DNA of 64,000 nt from Paracoccus sp. S1E-3 (GCF_013868135.1 NZ_JACEMU010000004.1:496001-560000), one strand, 5' to 3'. Positions 26,305-36,610 are shown, counted from the stretch's first letter. Notes: generated by a model from the sequence alone, not told the origin. Translations and numbers: made by a program.

Positions 26305-27225
26305 TCAGCGGGCTGTTTCGCGCACGACCTCGCCGCCAGGGGTGACAACCACCAGAACGTCCTCGCCCTGGGGATTGGTGGCTTCGACGACGATTCCGTC
26401 GGGGGTGGGGCGCAGGTTGTCGACGGCGGTGTAGCCGCCGCTTTCCAGCGCGCCACGCAGCGCGGCTTCGTCAATCGGCGGCGGCGGAGGCGGCGGCAGG
26501 TCGCGACCCGGACGCCCTTCGGGCGCACCACGATCAGCGCGATCGCCCCGGTCGCCGCGCGGGCCCTTGTCGCCACGCGGCCCCTTCTCGCCGTGATCCC
26601 CGTGGCCCGCGCGCGCGCCTTTGCCCTCGCGCCCGCCATGGAAACCCTCGCCGTCACGCGGACCTTTGCCCTCGCGCCCCATCCAGCCGCCCCGGCCTTC
26701 GCGCCCCTCGCGGCCGCCACGGTCGAAATGCATCAGCGCGCCCTCGGCGCTGAAGCCCATGCGGACCTCCTCACCCTTGGCGTCCTGACCGGCGACCATG
26801 ACCGCGCCGTCGCGCGAGCCGATTGCACTCAGCACCGCGATCTCGGGCAGGATCGGATGGGCGCGCGCGCCCTCAGGCAGCAGCGCCTCGACCACCGAGG
26901 CGGGCAGCGCCGCCCCTTCGGCGGTGCGCATGCCAACCAGTTGGCCTTCGCTGTTGACCATGGCGTCGAAGGATTTGCCGGTTTCGGCGATGGTGCCCTC
27001 GACGAACAGGCCGCCGCGCGGACCCGGCCGGCTGGTCACGTCGCTGAAGGCCGCGCCTTGCAGGATCTCGGGAACCGCCGGCGCGGCGGGCGAGGCAGGG
27101 GCCGACTGCTCGGCGGGGGCCGGCTGCTCGGCCGGGGCCGGCGCGGTCTGCGCCTGAGCCAGGCCCGGCCCCAGAATAGCCATAACCGCCAGCGCGGTGA
27201 CCGAAGCTTTCAATGTGCTGCTCAT
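26305..27225 (-). CDS. Secreted protein with PepSY-like halves and a collagen-like Gly-rich linker
   Basis: A 306-residue protein with a signal peptide (MSSTLKASVTALAVMAILGPGLAQAQ). An Ala/Pro/Glu-rich spacer is followed by a beta-rich domain (VEGTIAETGKSFDAMVNSEGQLVGMR). Next comes a ~75-residue charged Gly-rich stretch with GREGREGRGG, GEKGPRGDKGPRGDRGDR and similar triplets, a seven-proline run, and a final PepSY-like unit (AALRGALESGGYTAVDNLRP). AAGGAA precedes the ATG at 27225. It is divergent from a PepSY-two-component operon, so the two may be functionally linked. The function is unknown; binding to metals or polyanions is conceivable but not shown. Confidence 0.65.
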   Translation of the reverse strand: MSSTLKASVTALAVMAILGPGLAQAQTAPAPAEQPAPAEQSAPASPAAPAVPEILQGAAFSDVTSRPGPRGGLFVEGTIAETGKSFDAMVNSEGQLVGMRTAEGAALPASVVEALLPEGARAHPILPEIAVLSAIGSRDGAVMVAGQDAKGEEVRMGFSAEGALMHFDRGGREGREGRGGWMGREGKGPRDGEGFHGGREGKGARAGHGDHGEKGPRGDKGPRGDRGDRADRGAPEGRPGRDLPPPPPPPIDEAALRGALESGGYTAVDNLRPTPDGIVVEATNPQGEDVLVVVTPGGEVVRETAR

Positions 27226-27349
27226 CTGTTTTCCTTTCAGAATGTGCAGGGGCATCGCCCCCGATACGGACGGTCTAGCGAATCGTTTGCGAACCAATCA
27301 CCAATGGGCCATTGGGATTTCGTTTACCTTCTGAGGCTAAACTGGCAGC

Positions 27350-27682
27350 ATGTTCCGCATCACCGTTCTTTTGCTGGCCTTCGCCACGCCGCTTGCCGCC
27401 GAACCGGCGCGGCCCGCGCCGCTGATGCCATTTTACGCGCTCGTGAAGATCGTGGCACAGCGTTTCGACGGCCGGCTGCTGGCGGCACGGCTCGATGCGC
27501 CCCGGCCTTACGAATTCGCCTTGGGGGCCGAGGTGGTCCAGCAACTGACGCTGCTGTCGCCGCAGGGCAATGTCCTGCTGATCCGGCTGGACGGCGTCAC
27601 CGGCCGCGTGCTGGATGTGCGCGGCCGCGGCCTGACCGCCGCGCGCGCCAAGGGCAACGACCGCGAAAGGGATCACGACTGA
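27350..27682 (+). CDS. Small exported PepSY-domain protein
   Basis: A 110-residue protein with a signal peptide (MFRITVLLLAFATPLAAEP) and a single PepSY-like unit (YALVKIVAQRFDGRLLAARLDAPRPYEFALGA). It ends in a basic tail. Its stop overlaps the response-regulator ATG (TGATG), so all three genes form one operon. PepSY proteins preceding two-component genes are thought to act in periplasmic signalling; that role is inferred. Confidence 0.75.
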   Translation: MFRITVLLLAFATPLAAEPARPAPLMPFYALVKIVAQRFDGRLLAARLDAPRPYEFALGAEVVQQLTLLSPQGNVLLIRLDGVTGRVLDVRGRGLTAARAKGNDRERDHD

Positions 27683-28356
27683 TGCGCTGCCTGATTGTCG
27701 AGGACGACCCCACCCTGTCCGCCCAATTGGCGCAGGCCATGCGGGATGCGGGCTTCGTGCCCGATTGCGCAGCCGATGGCGAGCGGGGCGAATATCTGGG
27801 AGCAACCGAAATCTATGACGTGGCGGTGCTGGATCTGGGGCTGCCGGGCATGTCCGGGATCGCGGTGCTGGAAAGCTGGCGCGGCGCGGGGATCACCATG
27901 CCGGTTCTGATCCTGACGGCGCGCGGAGAATGGGCCGACAAGGTGGCGGGTTTTCGCGCCGGCGCCGATGACTATGCCGTCAAGCCCTTTCGCCTCGACG
28001 AGGTGGTGATCCGCGCCCAGACGCTGGTGCGCCGCGCCGCCGGCCATGCCCAGCCGGTGATCGCGGCGGGGGCGCTGCGGCTGGACAGCCAGCTGGGCGT
28101 CGTCACCCGCGACGGGCTGCCGCTGAAGCTGACCGCGTTCGAGCAGCGCATCCTGTCCTACCTGATCCACCACAAGAACCGCATCGTCTCGCGCACGGAA
28201 CTGGCCGAACATCTCTACGACGCCAATGCGGATCGCGATTTCAAATCGATCGAGGTGGTCATCGGCCGGCTGCGCAAGAAAACCGGGGAGGGCGTGATCG
28301 AGACCCGCCGGGGCGAGGGCTATGTCCTGCGCGACGCCCCCGCAACCGCCCCGTGA
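27682..28356 (+). CDS. OmpR/PhoP-family response regulator
   Basis: A 224-residue regulator with a receiver domain (acidic pocket VEDD, phospho-acceptor Asp51 in VLDLGLPGMSG, Thr in LILTARGEWADK, Lys in DDYAVKPF). The winged-helix DNA-binding domain contains LTAFEQRILSYLIHH and IEVVIGRLRKKTGEGVIETRRGEGYVL. It resembles the PhoP/FeuP branch. It lies between the PepSY gene and the kinase with overlapping start and stop codons on both sides. Confidence 0.92.
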   Translation: MRCLIVEDDPTLSAQLAQAMRDAGFVPDCAADGERGEYLGATEIYDVAVLDLGLPGMSGIAVLESWRGAGITMPVLILTARGEWADKVAGFRAGADDYAVKPFRLDEVVIRAQTLVRRAAGHAQPVIAAGALRLDSQLGVVTRDGLPLKLTAFEQRILSYLIHHKNRIVSRTELAEHLYDANADRDFKSIEVVIGRLRKKTGEGVIETRRGEGYVLRDAPATAP

Positions 28357-29636
28357 TCGGCTGGCGCTCGATCCGGGGGCGGCTGTTATGGCTGTCGGCG
28401 GCCTGGCTGAGCGTCGCCCTGCTGACAGCGTGGCTGGTCATCGGCGGGGTGCTGGAACGCTTCGTCACCACCCGCTTCGATGCCGAAACCGCCGCCGTGG
28501 CCGATGCGCTGATCGCCGGAACCGAGGCGGATGCCGAGGGGCTGGCGCAATTGCAGAACGCGCCCAGCGATCCGCGTTTTTCCGCACCGCTCTCGGGCTG
28601 GTACTGGCAGATGACGGCGGATGGCCAGGTCTTCGCGGCCTCGGATTCGCTTTATCAGGCACAGCTTGACGGCGATGCCGGCCCGGACGGCGCGGCCCTG
28701 CGCCTGACCCGGCGCGACTTCACCGTCCCCGGCAGCACCGAGGCCCTGAGCCTGACCGTCGCCGCCCCCCAGGCCGAGATCGACGCCTCCCTGTCCGCCG
28801 TGCGCCGCCCGCTCGCCTGGACGCTTGTGGTGCTGGGCCTGGGTCTCGGGCTGGCGGTGCTGGTGCAGGTCACGCTCGGCCTCAGCGCGCTGAAGGCGAT
28901 GGGGCGCGATCTGCGCGCCGTCCGCGCGGGCGAGGCAGCCACCCTGCCCCAGCCCGATGCCGCCGAACTGCAGCAGGTGGCGCAGGAAATCAACGCCCTG
29001 CTGGTCCAGAACCGCACACAACTGGCGCGCACCCGCGAGCAGATCGGAAATCTCGCCCATTCGCTGAAAACCCCGCTGATGGCGCTGCAGGGCGACATGG
29101 CGCCCGATGATCCCGGTCAGGCGATGATCGCGCGCATGGACCGCCAGATCGCCTGGCATCTGAAACGCGCCCGCAGCGCCGGCGGGCGCCGGGTTCTGGG
29201 ACAGCGCACGCCACTGGCACCGGTGGTCGCGGATATCGCGCTGGTGCTGCGCCGGGCGCTGGAGGATGGCGGCATCACGCTGGAGCAGGACGTGCCGCCG
29301 GGCGCGACGCTGCCGGTGGAACAGCAGGACGCACAGGAAATGCTGGGCAATCTGATGGAAAACGCCACCAAATGGGCGCAGAGCCGGATCGCGGTCGCTG
29401 CGCGCATCGACGGCCAGCGGATCATCGTCACCGTGGCCGATGACGGCCCCGGCATGCCCGACAGCGATCACGCAAAGGCGCTGGCGCGCGGCACCCGTCT
29501 GGACGAGCGCGGTCCCGGCGCCGGGCTGGGGCTGGCCATCGTGGCCGATCTGGCGGCGTTGAATGGCGGCGGCCTGACGCTGGGGCGCGACGAGTCGCTC
29601 GGCGGAATGTCGGCGCGGATCAGCTTGCCCCTGTGA
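28353..29636 (+). CDS. Membrane sensor histidine kinase
   Basis: A 427-residue kinase, partner of the preceding regulator. It has two membrane segments (about 10-30 and 150-172) flanking a ~120-residue periplasmic sensor, a HAMP-like linker, and a dimerisation helix with the phospho-acceptor His in NLAHSLKTPLMAL. The ATPase has the N box (NLMENATKWA), G1 (ADDGPGMP) and G2 (GPGAGLGLAI). This domain plan matches PhoQ/FeuQ-type kinases that sense cations or envelope conditions. Translation starts at GTG 28353 overlapping the regulator stop. Its 3' end overlaps the converging glycosyltransferase gene by 17 bases. Confidence 0.9.
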   Translation: MIGWRSIRGRLLWLSAAWLSVALLTAWLVIGGVLERFVTTRFDAETAAVADALIAGTEADAEGLAQLQNAPSDPRFSAPLSGWYWQMTADGQVFAASDSLYQAQLDGDAGPDGAALRLTRRDFTVPGSTEALSLTVAAPQAEIDASLSAVRRPLAWTLVVLGLGLGLAVLVQVTLGLSALKAMGRDLRAVRAGEAATLPQPDAAELQQVAQEINALLVQNRTQLARTREQIGNLAHSLKTPLMALQGDMAPDDPGQAMIARMDRQIAWHLKRARSAGGRRVLGQRTPLAPVVADIALVLRRALEDGGITLEQDVPPGATLPVEQQDAQEMLGNLMENATKWAQSRIAVAARIDGQRIIVTVADDGPGMPDSDHAKALARGTRLDERGPGAGLGLAIVADLAALNGGGLTLGRDESLGGMSARISLPL

Positions 29637-30870
29637 CCCCCGGCTGGCCATGCGGCGCGAAGCTTTCCACCCAGTCGATCAGCCGGGGCAGACTGTGCTG
29701 GCGCAGGTCATAGCCGTCGAGGATGGTCTGGCGGGCCGCCGCGCGCAGCACCTGTGCCTGCGGATCGGCACCCGACAGCCCCCAGATCAGCGCGGCCGAC
29801 AGCGCCGGCACATCGAAGAAGGGCACCAGCCGGCCATTCTCGCCATCGGTGATCAATTCGCGCACCGGCTCGGTGTCCGAGCCGACGATATAGGCACCCG
29901 CCGACATCGCCTCGGTCAGCGACCATGACAGGACGAAGGGATAGGTCAGATAGCAATGGACGCGCCCGATCTGGATGACGCGGCGATAGTCGTTATAGGC
30001 GACGCGGCCCAGGAAATGCACCCGGTCGAGGTCGATCCGCCCCTCGGTTTCGGCCAGCATCTTGGCCTTCCAGCTGTCGGCGTCCTGCGGCTTGCCGCCA
30101 TAGCTGACCCCCTCGCCGCCGATCAGCACCACCTGCGCTTCGGGCCGCGCCGCCATCACCTCGGGCAAGGCGCGCATGAAGATGTGAAAGCCGCGATAAG
30201 GCTCCAGCGAGCGCGACACGAAGGTCAGCACCTCATCGCCTGCGCGCAGCACCCGACCGTTCGGCAAGGTGAGGCGCGCCTGCGGATCGGGGCGCATGAT
30301 GTCGGTGTCGATGCCGTCATGGATGACGGTGATCTTCGATTGCAATTCGGCCGGGAAACTGCCGGCCTGATAGCGTGTCGGCGCCAGCGCCGCGTCGCAT
30401 TGCAGGATGCCCAGGGCCAGATGCGCGTTGCGCGCCGTGGTGGAGAAACGCGACCAGTCGAGATCGCGGATGAATTCGGCGTCGAACCCCACGTCCTGAC
30501 CGCGGGTGCGATACAGCAGCTCGGCATAGACCAGAAGTTTCGCGTCGGGCCAGATCTCGCGCAGGAACAGCGTCTCGCCCCAGCCGGAATGGCCGAAGAT
30601 CACGTCGGGGGTATAGCCGTGCCGGTCGCGCAGCGCGCGGGCGCCGCGCGCGGCCATCAGGCCACGCTCGACATGTTCGGCGTAAGACTGCGCCATCGGC
30701 TGGCTGCAGGTTACTTTCTCGGGGGTCTTGTATTTCACCACCGGAACGGGGCTCGAGCGCGGATTTTTCTGGTCGGTCAGTGCCAGAACGTCATGGCCGC
30801 GCCTCCGCAGGGCGGGTGCCAGATGAGGGAACTGTCCGGGGAAATTCTGGTGAACGAACAACAATTTCAT
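29620..30870 (-). CDS. Glycosyltransferase family 4 (GT-B fold)
   Basis: A 416-residue cytoplasmic sugar transferase. The N-terminal domain has [21 protein letters not shown], a motif common in GT4 proteins of Rhodobacteraceae. The C-terminal domain has ITVIHDGIDTDIMRP, FVSRSLEPYRGFHIFMRALP and the donor-site segment LSWSLTEAMSAGAYIVGSDTEPVRELI. Acceptor and sugar are unknown. Its ATG overlaps the yejF stop (ATGA), so it is the last gene of the yej operon, an unusual companion for a peptide transporter. Confidence 0.85.
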   Translation of the reverse strand: MKLLFVHQNFPGQFPHLAPALRRRGHDVLALTDQKNPRSSPVPVVKYKTPEKVTCSQPMAQSYAEHVERGLMAARGARALRDRHGYTPDVIFGHSGWGETLFLREIWPDAKLLVYAELLYRTRGQDVGFDAEFIRDLDWSRFSTTARNAHLALGILQCDAALAPTRYQAGSFPAELQSKITVIHDGIDTDIMRPDPQARLTLPNGRVLRAGDEVLTFVSRSLEPYRGFHIFMRALPEVMAARPEAQVVLIGGEGVSYGGKPQDADSWKAKMLAETEGRIDLDRVHFLGRVAYNDYRRVIQIGRVHCYLTYPFVLSWSLTEAMSAGAYIVGSDTEPVRELITDGENGRLVPFFDVPALSAALIWGLSGADPQAQVLRAAARQTILDGYDLRQHSLPRLIDWVESFAPHGQPGVTGAS

Positions 30871-32492
30871 ACGGGTTCCTCGACGGTGCGATCCCGGAAC
30901 GCCGCCGCCATCAAGGCGCGGGTATAGTCGGTGACGGGGGCATCGAAGACCTGATCGACGCTGCCCTGTTCGACCACTTCGCCCGCGCGCATGACCATGA
31001 TCTGATGGGCCATGGCGCGCACCACCCGCAGATCGTGGCTGATGAACAGGAAGGTAAGCCCGTGCTTTTGCTGCAGATTGCGCAGCAGATCGACGATCTG
31101 CACCTGCACCGTCATGTCGAGCGCGCTTGTCGGCTCGTCCAGCACGACCACCTTCGGGCGCAGGATCATCGCCCGCGCAATGGCGATGCGCTGGCGCTGC
31201 CCGCCGGAAAATTCGTGCGGATAGCGGTGCATGGTCTCGGGGTTCAGCCCGACCTCGGCCATGATCTCGGCCACCATCTCGCGCCGGTTGCGCCCCGGAT
31301 CGACGCCGTGAACGCCCAACCCCTCGGCAATGATCTGTTCGACCGTCATGCGCGGGCTGAGACTGCCGAACGGATCCTGAAACACGATCTGCATGTCGCG
31401 GCGCAGCCGGCGCAACTGACGGCCGCCCCAGCGCGAGATGTCCTGTCCCAGATAAAGGATCGGCCCGTCGCTTTCGATCAGCCGCATGATCGCCAAGGCC
31501 AACGTGGTCTTGCCCGAGCCGCTTTCGCCGACGATCCCCAGCGTCTCGCCGCGCCGCACCGACAGCGTGGCGCCATCGACCGCCTTCACATGCCCGGTGA
31601 CGCGGCGCAGCAGGCCGCGCTTGATCGGGAACCAGACCTTCAGGTCGCGGGTCTCGACCATGACCTCGGCGCCCTCGGGCACAGCCTCAGCGCGGCCCTG
31701 CGGCTCTGCCCCAAGAAGCTTGCGGGTGTAGGGGTGCCGGGGATTGGCAAAGATCTCCTCGGTCGGACCCTGCTCTACGATCTCGCCGTCCTTCATTACG
31801 CAGACCCGGTCGGCGATGCGCCGAACCAGCCCCAGATCGTGGCTGATGAACAGCATCGACAGCTGCTCGTCGCGCTTCAGTTCCGCCAGCAGATCCATGA
31901 TCTGGGCCTGAATGGTCACGTCGAGTGCGGTTGTCGGCTCATCCGCGATCAGCAGTTCCGGCCGGTTCGCCAGCGCCATCGCAATCATCACCCGCTGGCG
32001 CTGCCCGCCCGACAACTGATGCGGATAGTCCTGCAACCGGCTTTCGGCATTGCGGATGCCGACGCGGTCCAGCAGTTCGACGATGCGCGCCCGCGCCGCC
32101 GGCCCCTTCAGACCCTGATGCAGCGCCAGACTTTCCGACAGTTGCCGTTCCAGCGTGTGCAGCGGGTTCAGCGAGGTCATCGGCTCCTGAAAGATGAAGC
32201 TGATGTCATTGCCGCGAATGTCGCGCAGCACCGGTTCGGCCGCGCCGACCATCTGCCGGCCCTCATAGGTGATCGAGCCGTCGAGCTCGGCCGCATTGCC
32301 CAGCAATTGCACGGTCGAGAGCGCGGTCACTGACTTGCCCGACCCGGATTCGCCCACCAGTGCCACCGTCTCGCCCCGGTTGATCTGGAAGCTGACGCCC
32401 TTGACCGCCGGGCTCAGCTTGCCGTCCTGCCGGAAGCCGATCTTCAGATCGCGCACATCCAGCACGACCTCGGGGGGGGAGGCTGCAGTCAT
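30867..32492 (-). CDS. yejF: Peptide ABC transporter ATP-binding protein with two fused NBDs (YejF type)
   Basis: A 541-residue protein carrying two complete ABC ATPases. Each has a Walker A (GESGSGKS near residue 47 and GESGSGKT in the second half), a signature ([24 protein letters not shown]), a Walker B ([24 protein letters not shown]) and a C-terminal oligopeptide-binding (OPN) extension with [12 protein letters not shown]. It powers the YejBE channel. It overlaps yejE by 4 bases and the glycosyltransferase by 4. Confidence 0.94.
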   Translation of the reverse strand: MTAASPPEVVLDVRDLKIGFRQDGKLSPAVKGVSFQINRGETVALVGESGSGKSVTALSTVQLLGNAAELDGSITYEGRQMVGAAEPVLRDIRGNDISFIFQEPMTSLNPLHTLERQLSESLALHQGLKGPAARARIVELLDRVGIRNAESRLQDYPHQLSGGQRQRVMIAMALANRPELLIADEPTTALDVTIQAQIMDLLAELKRDEQLSMLFISHDLGLVRRIADRVCVMKDGEIVEQGPTEEIFANPRHPYTRKLLGAEPQGRAEAVPEGAEVMVETRDLKVWFPIKRGLLRRVTGHVKAVDGATLSVRRGETLGIVGESGSGKTTLALAIMRLIESDGPILYLGQDISRWGGRQLRRLRRDMQIVFQDPFGSLSPRMTVEQIIAEGLGVHGVDPGRNRREMVAEIMAEVGLNPETMHRYPHEFSGGQRQRIAIARAMILRPKVVVLDEPTSALDMTVQVQIVDLLRNLQQKHGLTFLFISHDLRVVRAMAHQIMVMRAGEVVEQGSVDQVFDAPVTDYTRALMAAAFRDRTVEEPV

Positions 32493-33592
32493 TTGAAGGT
32501 CTTCCGGGGGTCGAAGGCGTCACGGATGCCTTCGAAGATGAAGACCAGCAGCGACAGCATGATGGCGAAGGTGAAAAACGCGGTGAAGGCGAGCCAGGGC
32601 GACTTCAGATGCTGTTTGCCTTGCAGCGCCAGCTCTCCCAGGCTTGGGGCGGATGCCGGCAGGCCGTAGCCCAGGTAATCCAGCGCCGCGAGGCCGGAAA
32701 TCGTGCCGGTCACGATGAAGGGCAGCATGGTCAGCGTAGCCACCATGGCGTTGGGCAGGATGTGACGGAACATGATGACCCGGTCGCTGACGCCAAGCGC
32801 GCGGGCGGCGCGGACATATTCGAAATTGCGCGCCCGCAGGAACTCGGCCCTGACCACGCCCACGAGCGCCGGCCAGCCGAATAGGATGGTCACGAAGACC
32901 AGCAACCAGAAACTTCGCCCGAGGATCGCGAACAGGATGATGATGACGTAAAGCGAGGGGGTGTTCTGCCAGATTTCCATGATCCGTTGCAGAATGATGT
33001 CGGTGCGGCCGCCGAAATAGCCCTGAATGGCCCCCATCGCGACGCCGATGGTCGAGGCCACCACCGTCACGATCAACGTGAACAGGATCGAGGTGCGGAA
33101 GCCGTAGATCACCCGCGCCGTTACGTCGCGCGCGGTATTGTCGGTGCCCAGCCAATGGGCGGCATCGGGCGCGCTCGGCGCCTGACCCACATTGTTGATG
33201 GTGTTGTAACTGTAGGGGATCACCGGCCAGATCATCCAGCCCTGTTCGGCGCGGGGCACGTCGCTGCTTCCATCCTTCACCGATGCGGCGAAGCCTTCGG
33301 GGTCGTCCCAGCACTCATCGCGTCCGCCCGAGACGATCAGGCACTGCACCGCCGGGTCGGTATAGATCGCCTGGGTGGCGAAATCGCCGCCGAAAGTGGT
33401 CTCGGGGTAGAATTTGTAGACAGGGAAATACAGCTCGCCCTTGTAACTCACGACAATGGGTTTGTCATTGGCGACCAGTTCGGCGAACATGGCGATGGTG
33501 AACAGCGCCGCGAAGAGGATCAGCGACCAGAAGGCGCGGCCGTTGCGGCGGAAGTTGCGCCAGCGGCGGCGGTTGAGTTCTGAGAGCGCCAT
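32489..33592 (-). CDS. yejE: Peptide ABC transporter permease YejE
   Basis: A 367-residue inner-membrane permease of the DppC/OppC class. It has the N-terminal RRRWRNFRRNGRAFWSLILF segment with a first membrane helix, a large periplasmic insertion (about 45-150), and then five helices. The EAA loop region is EFLRARNFEYVRAARALGVSDRVIMFRHILPNA. It forms the channel with YejB. The ATG at 33592 directly abuts the yejB stop. Confidence 0.93.
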   Translation of the reverse strand: MALSELNRRRWRNFRRNGRAFWSLILFAALFTIAMFAELVANDKPIVVSYKGELYFPVYKFYPETTFGGDFATQAIYTDPAVQCLIVSGGRDECWDDPEGFAASVKDGSSDVPRAEQGWMIWPVIPYSYNTINNVGQAPSAPDAAHWLGTDNTARDVTARVIYGFRTSILFTLIVTVVASTIGVAMGAIQGYFGGRTDIILQRIMEIWQNTPSLYVIIILFAILGRSFWLLVFVTILFGWPALVGVVRAEFLRARNFEYVRAARALGVSDRVIMFRHILPNAMVATLTMLPFIVTGTISGLAALDYLGYGLPASAPSLGELALQGKQHLKSPWLAFTAFFTFAIMLSLLVFIFEGIRDAFDPRKTFK

Positions 33593-34659
33593 CAGCCTGC
33601 CCGCTTTTCAAAGTCAATGCGCGGATCGACCAGCACATACATCAGATCCGACAGGATCCCCACCAGCAGCCCGAGCAGCCCGAAGACGTAGAGGGTGCCG
33701 AAGATCACCGGATAGTCGCGCTGCACCGCCGCCTCGAACCCCAGCCGGCCGAGGCCGTCCAGCGAGAAGATCGTCTCGATCAGGATCGAGGATCCGAACA
33801 GCATCCCGATGAACATCGCCGGAAAGCCCGCGATCACGATCAGCATGGCATTGCGGAAGACATGGCCGTAAAGCACGCGCCGCTCGGTCAGGCCCTTGGC
33901 GCGGGCGGTCATGACATATTGCTTGTTGATCTCGTCCAGAAAGCTGTTCTTCGTCAGCAGCGTCAGCGTCGCAAAGCCCGAAATCGCCGAGGCCGTCACC
34001 GGCAGGGTGATATGCCACAGGTAATCCTTGATCTTGCCGAAGGTCGACAATGTGTCGAAATCGGAACTGACCAGCCCCCGCAGCGGAAAGATCTTCCAAT
34101 AGGACCCGCCCGCAAACAGCACCATCAGCATGACCGCGAACAGGAAGGCCGGGATGGCATAAGCGATGATGATCAGCGTCGAGGTCCAGGTGTCATAGGG
34201 CGTGCCGTCACGCACCGCCTTCTTGATGCCTAAAGGTATCGAGATCAGATAGGCCAGCAGCGTCGACCATAATCCCAGCGTGACCGAGACCGGCATCTTC
34301 TCGACGATCAGGTCGATCACGCTGGTCGAGCGGAACCAGCTGTCGCCGAAATCAAAACGCAGATAATCCCCCATCATCGACAGGAAGCGTTCCAGCGGCG
34401 GCTTGTCGAAGCCGAATTCCTTTTCCAGTTCGGCGATGAATTCGGGCGGCAACCCCTGGGCGCCCGCATATTCGACGCCGCCGCTGTCGCCGCTGCCGCC
34501 GGCGATATTGGCGAAGGCGTCGCCCTCGCCCCGGACCTTGGCGATCACCTGCTCGATCGGGCCGCCGGGGACGAACTGGGTCAGGGTGAAGTTCACCACC
34601 ATGATCCCGATCAGCGTCGGGATGATCAGCAGCAAACGCCGCAACAGATAAGCCGCCAT
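33592..34659 (-). CDS. yejB: Peptide ABC transporter permease YejB
   Basis: A 355-residue permease of the DppB/OppB class. It starts [24 protein letters not shown] and has the family loop [10 protein letters not shown], the EAA-like motif [28 protein letters not shown], and six predicted membrane helices. The insertion [21 protein letters not shown] in the periplasmic loop is typical of YejB. It lies 73 bases after yejA. Confidence 0.94.
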   Translation of the reverse strand: MAAYLLRRLLLIIPTLIGIMVVNFTLTQFVPGGPIEQVIAKVRGEGDAFANIAGGSGDSGGVEYAGAQGLPPEFIAELEKEFGFDKPPLERFLSMMGDYLRFDFGDSWFRSTSVIDLIVEKMPVSVTLGLWSTLLAYLISIPLGIKKAVRDGTPYDTWTSTLIIIAYAIPAFLFAVMLMVLFAGGSYWKIFPLRGLVSSDFDTLSTFGKIKDYLWHITLPVTASAISGFATLTLLTKNSFLDEINKQYVMTARAKGLTERRVLYGHVFRNAMLIVIAGFPAMFIGMLFGSSILIETIFSLDGLGRLGFEAAVQRDYPVIFGTLYVFGLLGLLVGILSDLMYVLVDPRIDFEKRAG

Positions 34660-34732
34660 AGCCCGCCCTTTGCCCGCATGTGGCGGTTTTTCCCGCCCTC
34701 AGTCGTTGTTTCGTGCCGCTGCCGACTGCACC

Positions 34733-36610
34733 CTAGCGCAACGCCCCGGCCGCTTTCAGCTTTTCTGCCTTTTCCGCGTTATACCACCAGAAATCAAGTT
34801 CACCCAACGCATAGGGGGGCAATTGGGCCGGATGTTCATACTGGTCATAATAAGCGACCAGATGGTCGGGATTATACCAGTTGGGCACCCAGATCCGCAT
34901 CGCGCGCAGCGCCCGGTCAAGCGCATGGGTGGCGGTCACCATCTCGGCCTCGGTCTTGGCGGCGACGGCGGTGGCGATCAGCTTGTCGATGGCGGGGTTG
35001 GCGACGCCGGCCGGGTTGAAGACATCGTTCACCCCCTGCGAGCCGAAGGTCTGATACAGCCCGTCGCCCGCGATCATGTCTGTCAGCGCATGGCCGATCA
35101 TCAGGTCATAGTTGAACTCGTATCGCCGGGTCTCGTATTCGGCATCGTCCACCCGCGCCATCTTCGCATCGACGCCGAGAGCGCGCAGGTTCGCCACATA
35201 GGGGTTGATGATGCGGTCGAAGGTCTGGCTGTCATTCATGAACTCGACGCTGAGCACCTGCCCCTGTGCGTTGCGCCGCATCCCGTCCGGGCCGGCCACC
35301 CAGCCCGCTTCGTCCAGAAGCGCCGCCGCCATACGCAGCGCGGGGCGGTCCATCTGCCGCGCGCCGCCTTTGGCGGGGACCACTGCGTCCTCGGTCAGGA
35401 TCCCCGCGGGCAGATCGGCTGCCAGCGGCTCCAGCAGGGCCAGTTCGTCCGGGCCGGGCTTGCCCATCGCCTTCAGCGGGCTGTTGTCCCAGAAGGATTC
35501 GGTGCGGGTATAAAGGTCATAGAACAGCGCCTTGTTGGCCCATTCGAAGTTGAACATCAACGCGATGGCCTCGCGCACGCGGGGGTCCTGGAACTTCTCG
35601 CGCCGCAGATTGATGAAGAAGCCCTGCGCCGGGGCCTTGTTGCCATTGGGCAGCGTCGTCTTGACGACATAGCCCTTCTGGAGTGCCGGAAAATCATAAC
35701 CGGTGGCCCAGGTGACCGAAGAATTCTCGTTGCGGAAAGCATATTCGCCGGCCTTGAAGGCCTCGAAGGCGGCATCGGAATCGCCGAAATATTCGATACG
35801 GATGCGGTCGTAATTGTGCCGCCCCCGATTGATCGGCAGGTCCTTGCCCCAATAATCCGGGTTGCGTTTCCAGACCACGGTGCGCCCCATATCGGCGCGG
35901 TCGAACATATAGGGACCAGAGCCGATGAAGGCTTTGGCGCTGCTGGCCTCCAGATCCCGGTCATTCTCCTCGAAATCCTTCTTCGAGAAGACCGGCAGGC
36001 CGCCCGCGCCCTGGATCACGTCGCGGCGCGGATAGCCCTCGACGAAATCAAAGCGGATGCGGCGGTCATCCAGCACCTCAGCGCCCTTGATCGACTGGGC
36101 GATCACCGTGCGGAACGAGTTCAATCCCTTCGCGCGCAGGGTTTCATATGTGAACAGAACATCCTGCGCGGTGACGGGGCTGCCATCGGAAAACTTCGCC
36201 TCCTCCCGCAGGGTGAAGATCACCCAGTCGCGGCTTTCGGGATATTCGATGCTCTCGCAGAGCAGGCAATAGGCGGCGCCGATCTCGTCGGCGGTGCCTT
36301 CCATCAGGGATTCATGCATGGCCGAGGACATGATCGCCGGGCGGCCCTTCACCGTATAGGGGTTGAAGCTGTCGAAGCCCCCGGTCCAGGACATCGAGAA
36401 CTCGCCCCCTTTTGGCGCGTCGGGATTGACATAGGGCAGATACTGGAAATCGTCGGGCAGTTTCGGCGCCCCGAACACGCCGATGCCGGCGGCAATGGTG
36501 GTTTTCTCGGCAGCCGGGGCGGCGGCGGGCGTGGCCTCCTGCGCGGCCAGAGGGACCGCCAGCAGCGACAGCGGCAGGATCAGGGCGGCAAGAAATTCGG
36601 GTCGGCGCAT
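34733..36610 (-). CDS. yejA: Peptide ABC transporter periplasmic binding protein YejA
   Basis: A 625-residue SBP_bac_5 family protein with a signal peptide (MRRPEFLAALILPLSLLAVPLAAQ) and the usual large two-lobed fold (VNPDAPKGGEFSMSW, KFSDGSPVTAQDVLFTYETL, INLRREKFQDPRVREAIAL). In enterobacteria YejABEF imports peptides and microcin C; the same role is inferred here. It is first in yejABEF-glycosyltransferase. Its length is normal for the family. Confidence 0.94.
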   Translation of the reverse strand: MRRPEFLAALILPLSLLAVPLAAQEATPAAAPAAEKTTIAAGIGVFGAPKLPDDFQYLPYVNPDAPKGGEFSMSWTGGFDSFNPYTVKGRPAIMSSAMHESLMEGTADEIGAAYCLLCESIEYPESRDWVIFTLREEAKFSDGSPVTAQDVLFTYETLRAKGLNSFRTVIAQSIKGAEVLDDRRIRFDFVEGYPRRDVIQGAGGLPVFSKKDFEENDRDLEASSAKAFIGSGPYMFDRADMGRTVVWKRNPDYWGKDLPINRGRHNYDRIRIEYFGDSDAAFEAFKAGEYAFRNENSSVTWATGYDFPALQKGYVVKTTLPNGNKAPAQGFFINLRREKFQDPRVREAIALMFNFEWANKALFYDLYTRTESFWDNSPLKAMGKPGPDELALLEPLAADLPAGILTEDAVVPAKGGARQMDRPALRMAAALLDEAGWVAGPDGMRRNAQGQVLSVEFMNDSQTFDRIINPYVANLRALGVDAKMARVDDAEYETRRYEFNYDLMIGHALTDMIAGDGLYQTFGSQGVNDVFNPAGVANPAIDKLIATAVAAKTEAEMVTATHALDRALRAMRIWVPNWYNPDHLVAYYDQYEHPAQLPPYALGELDFWWYNAEKAEKLKAAGALR

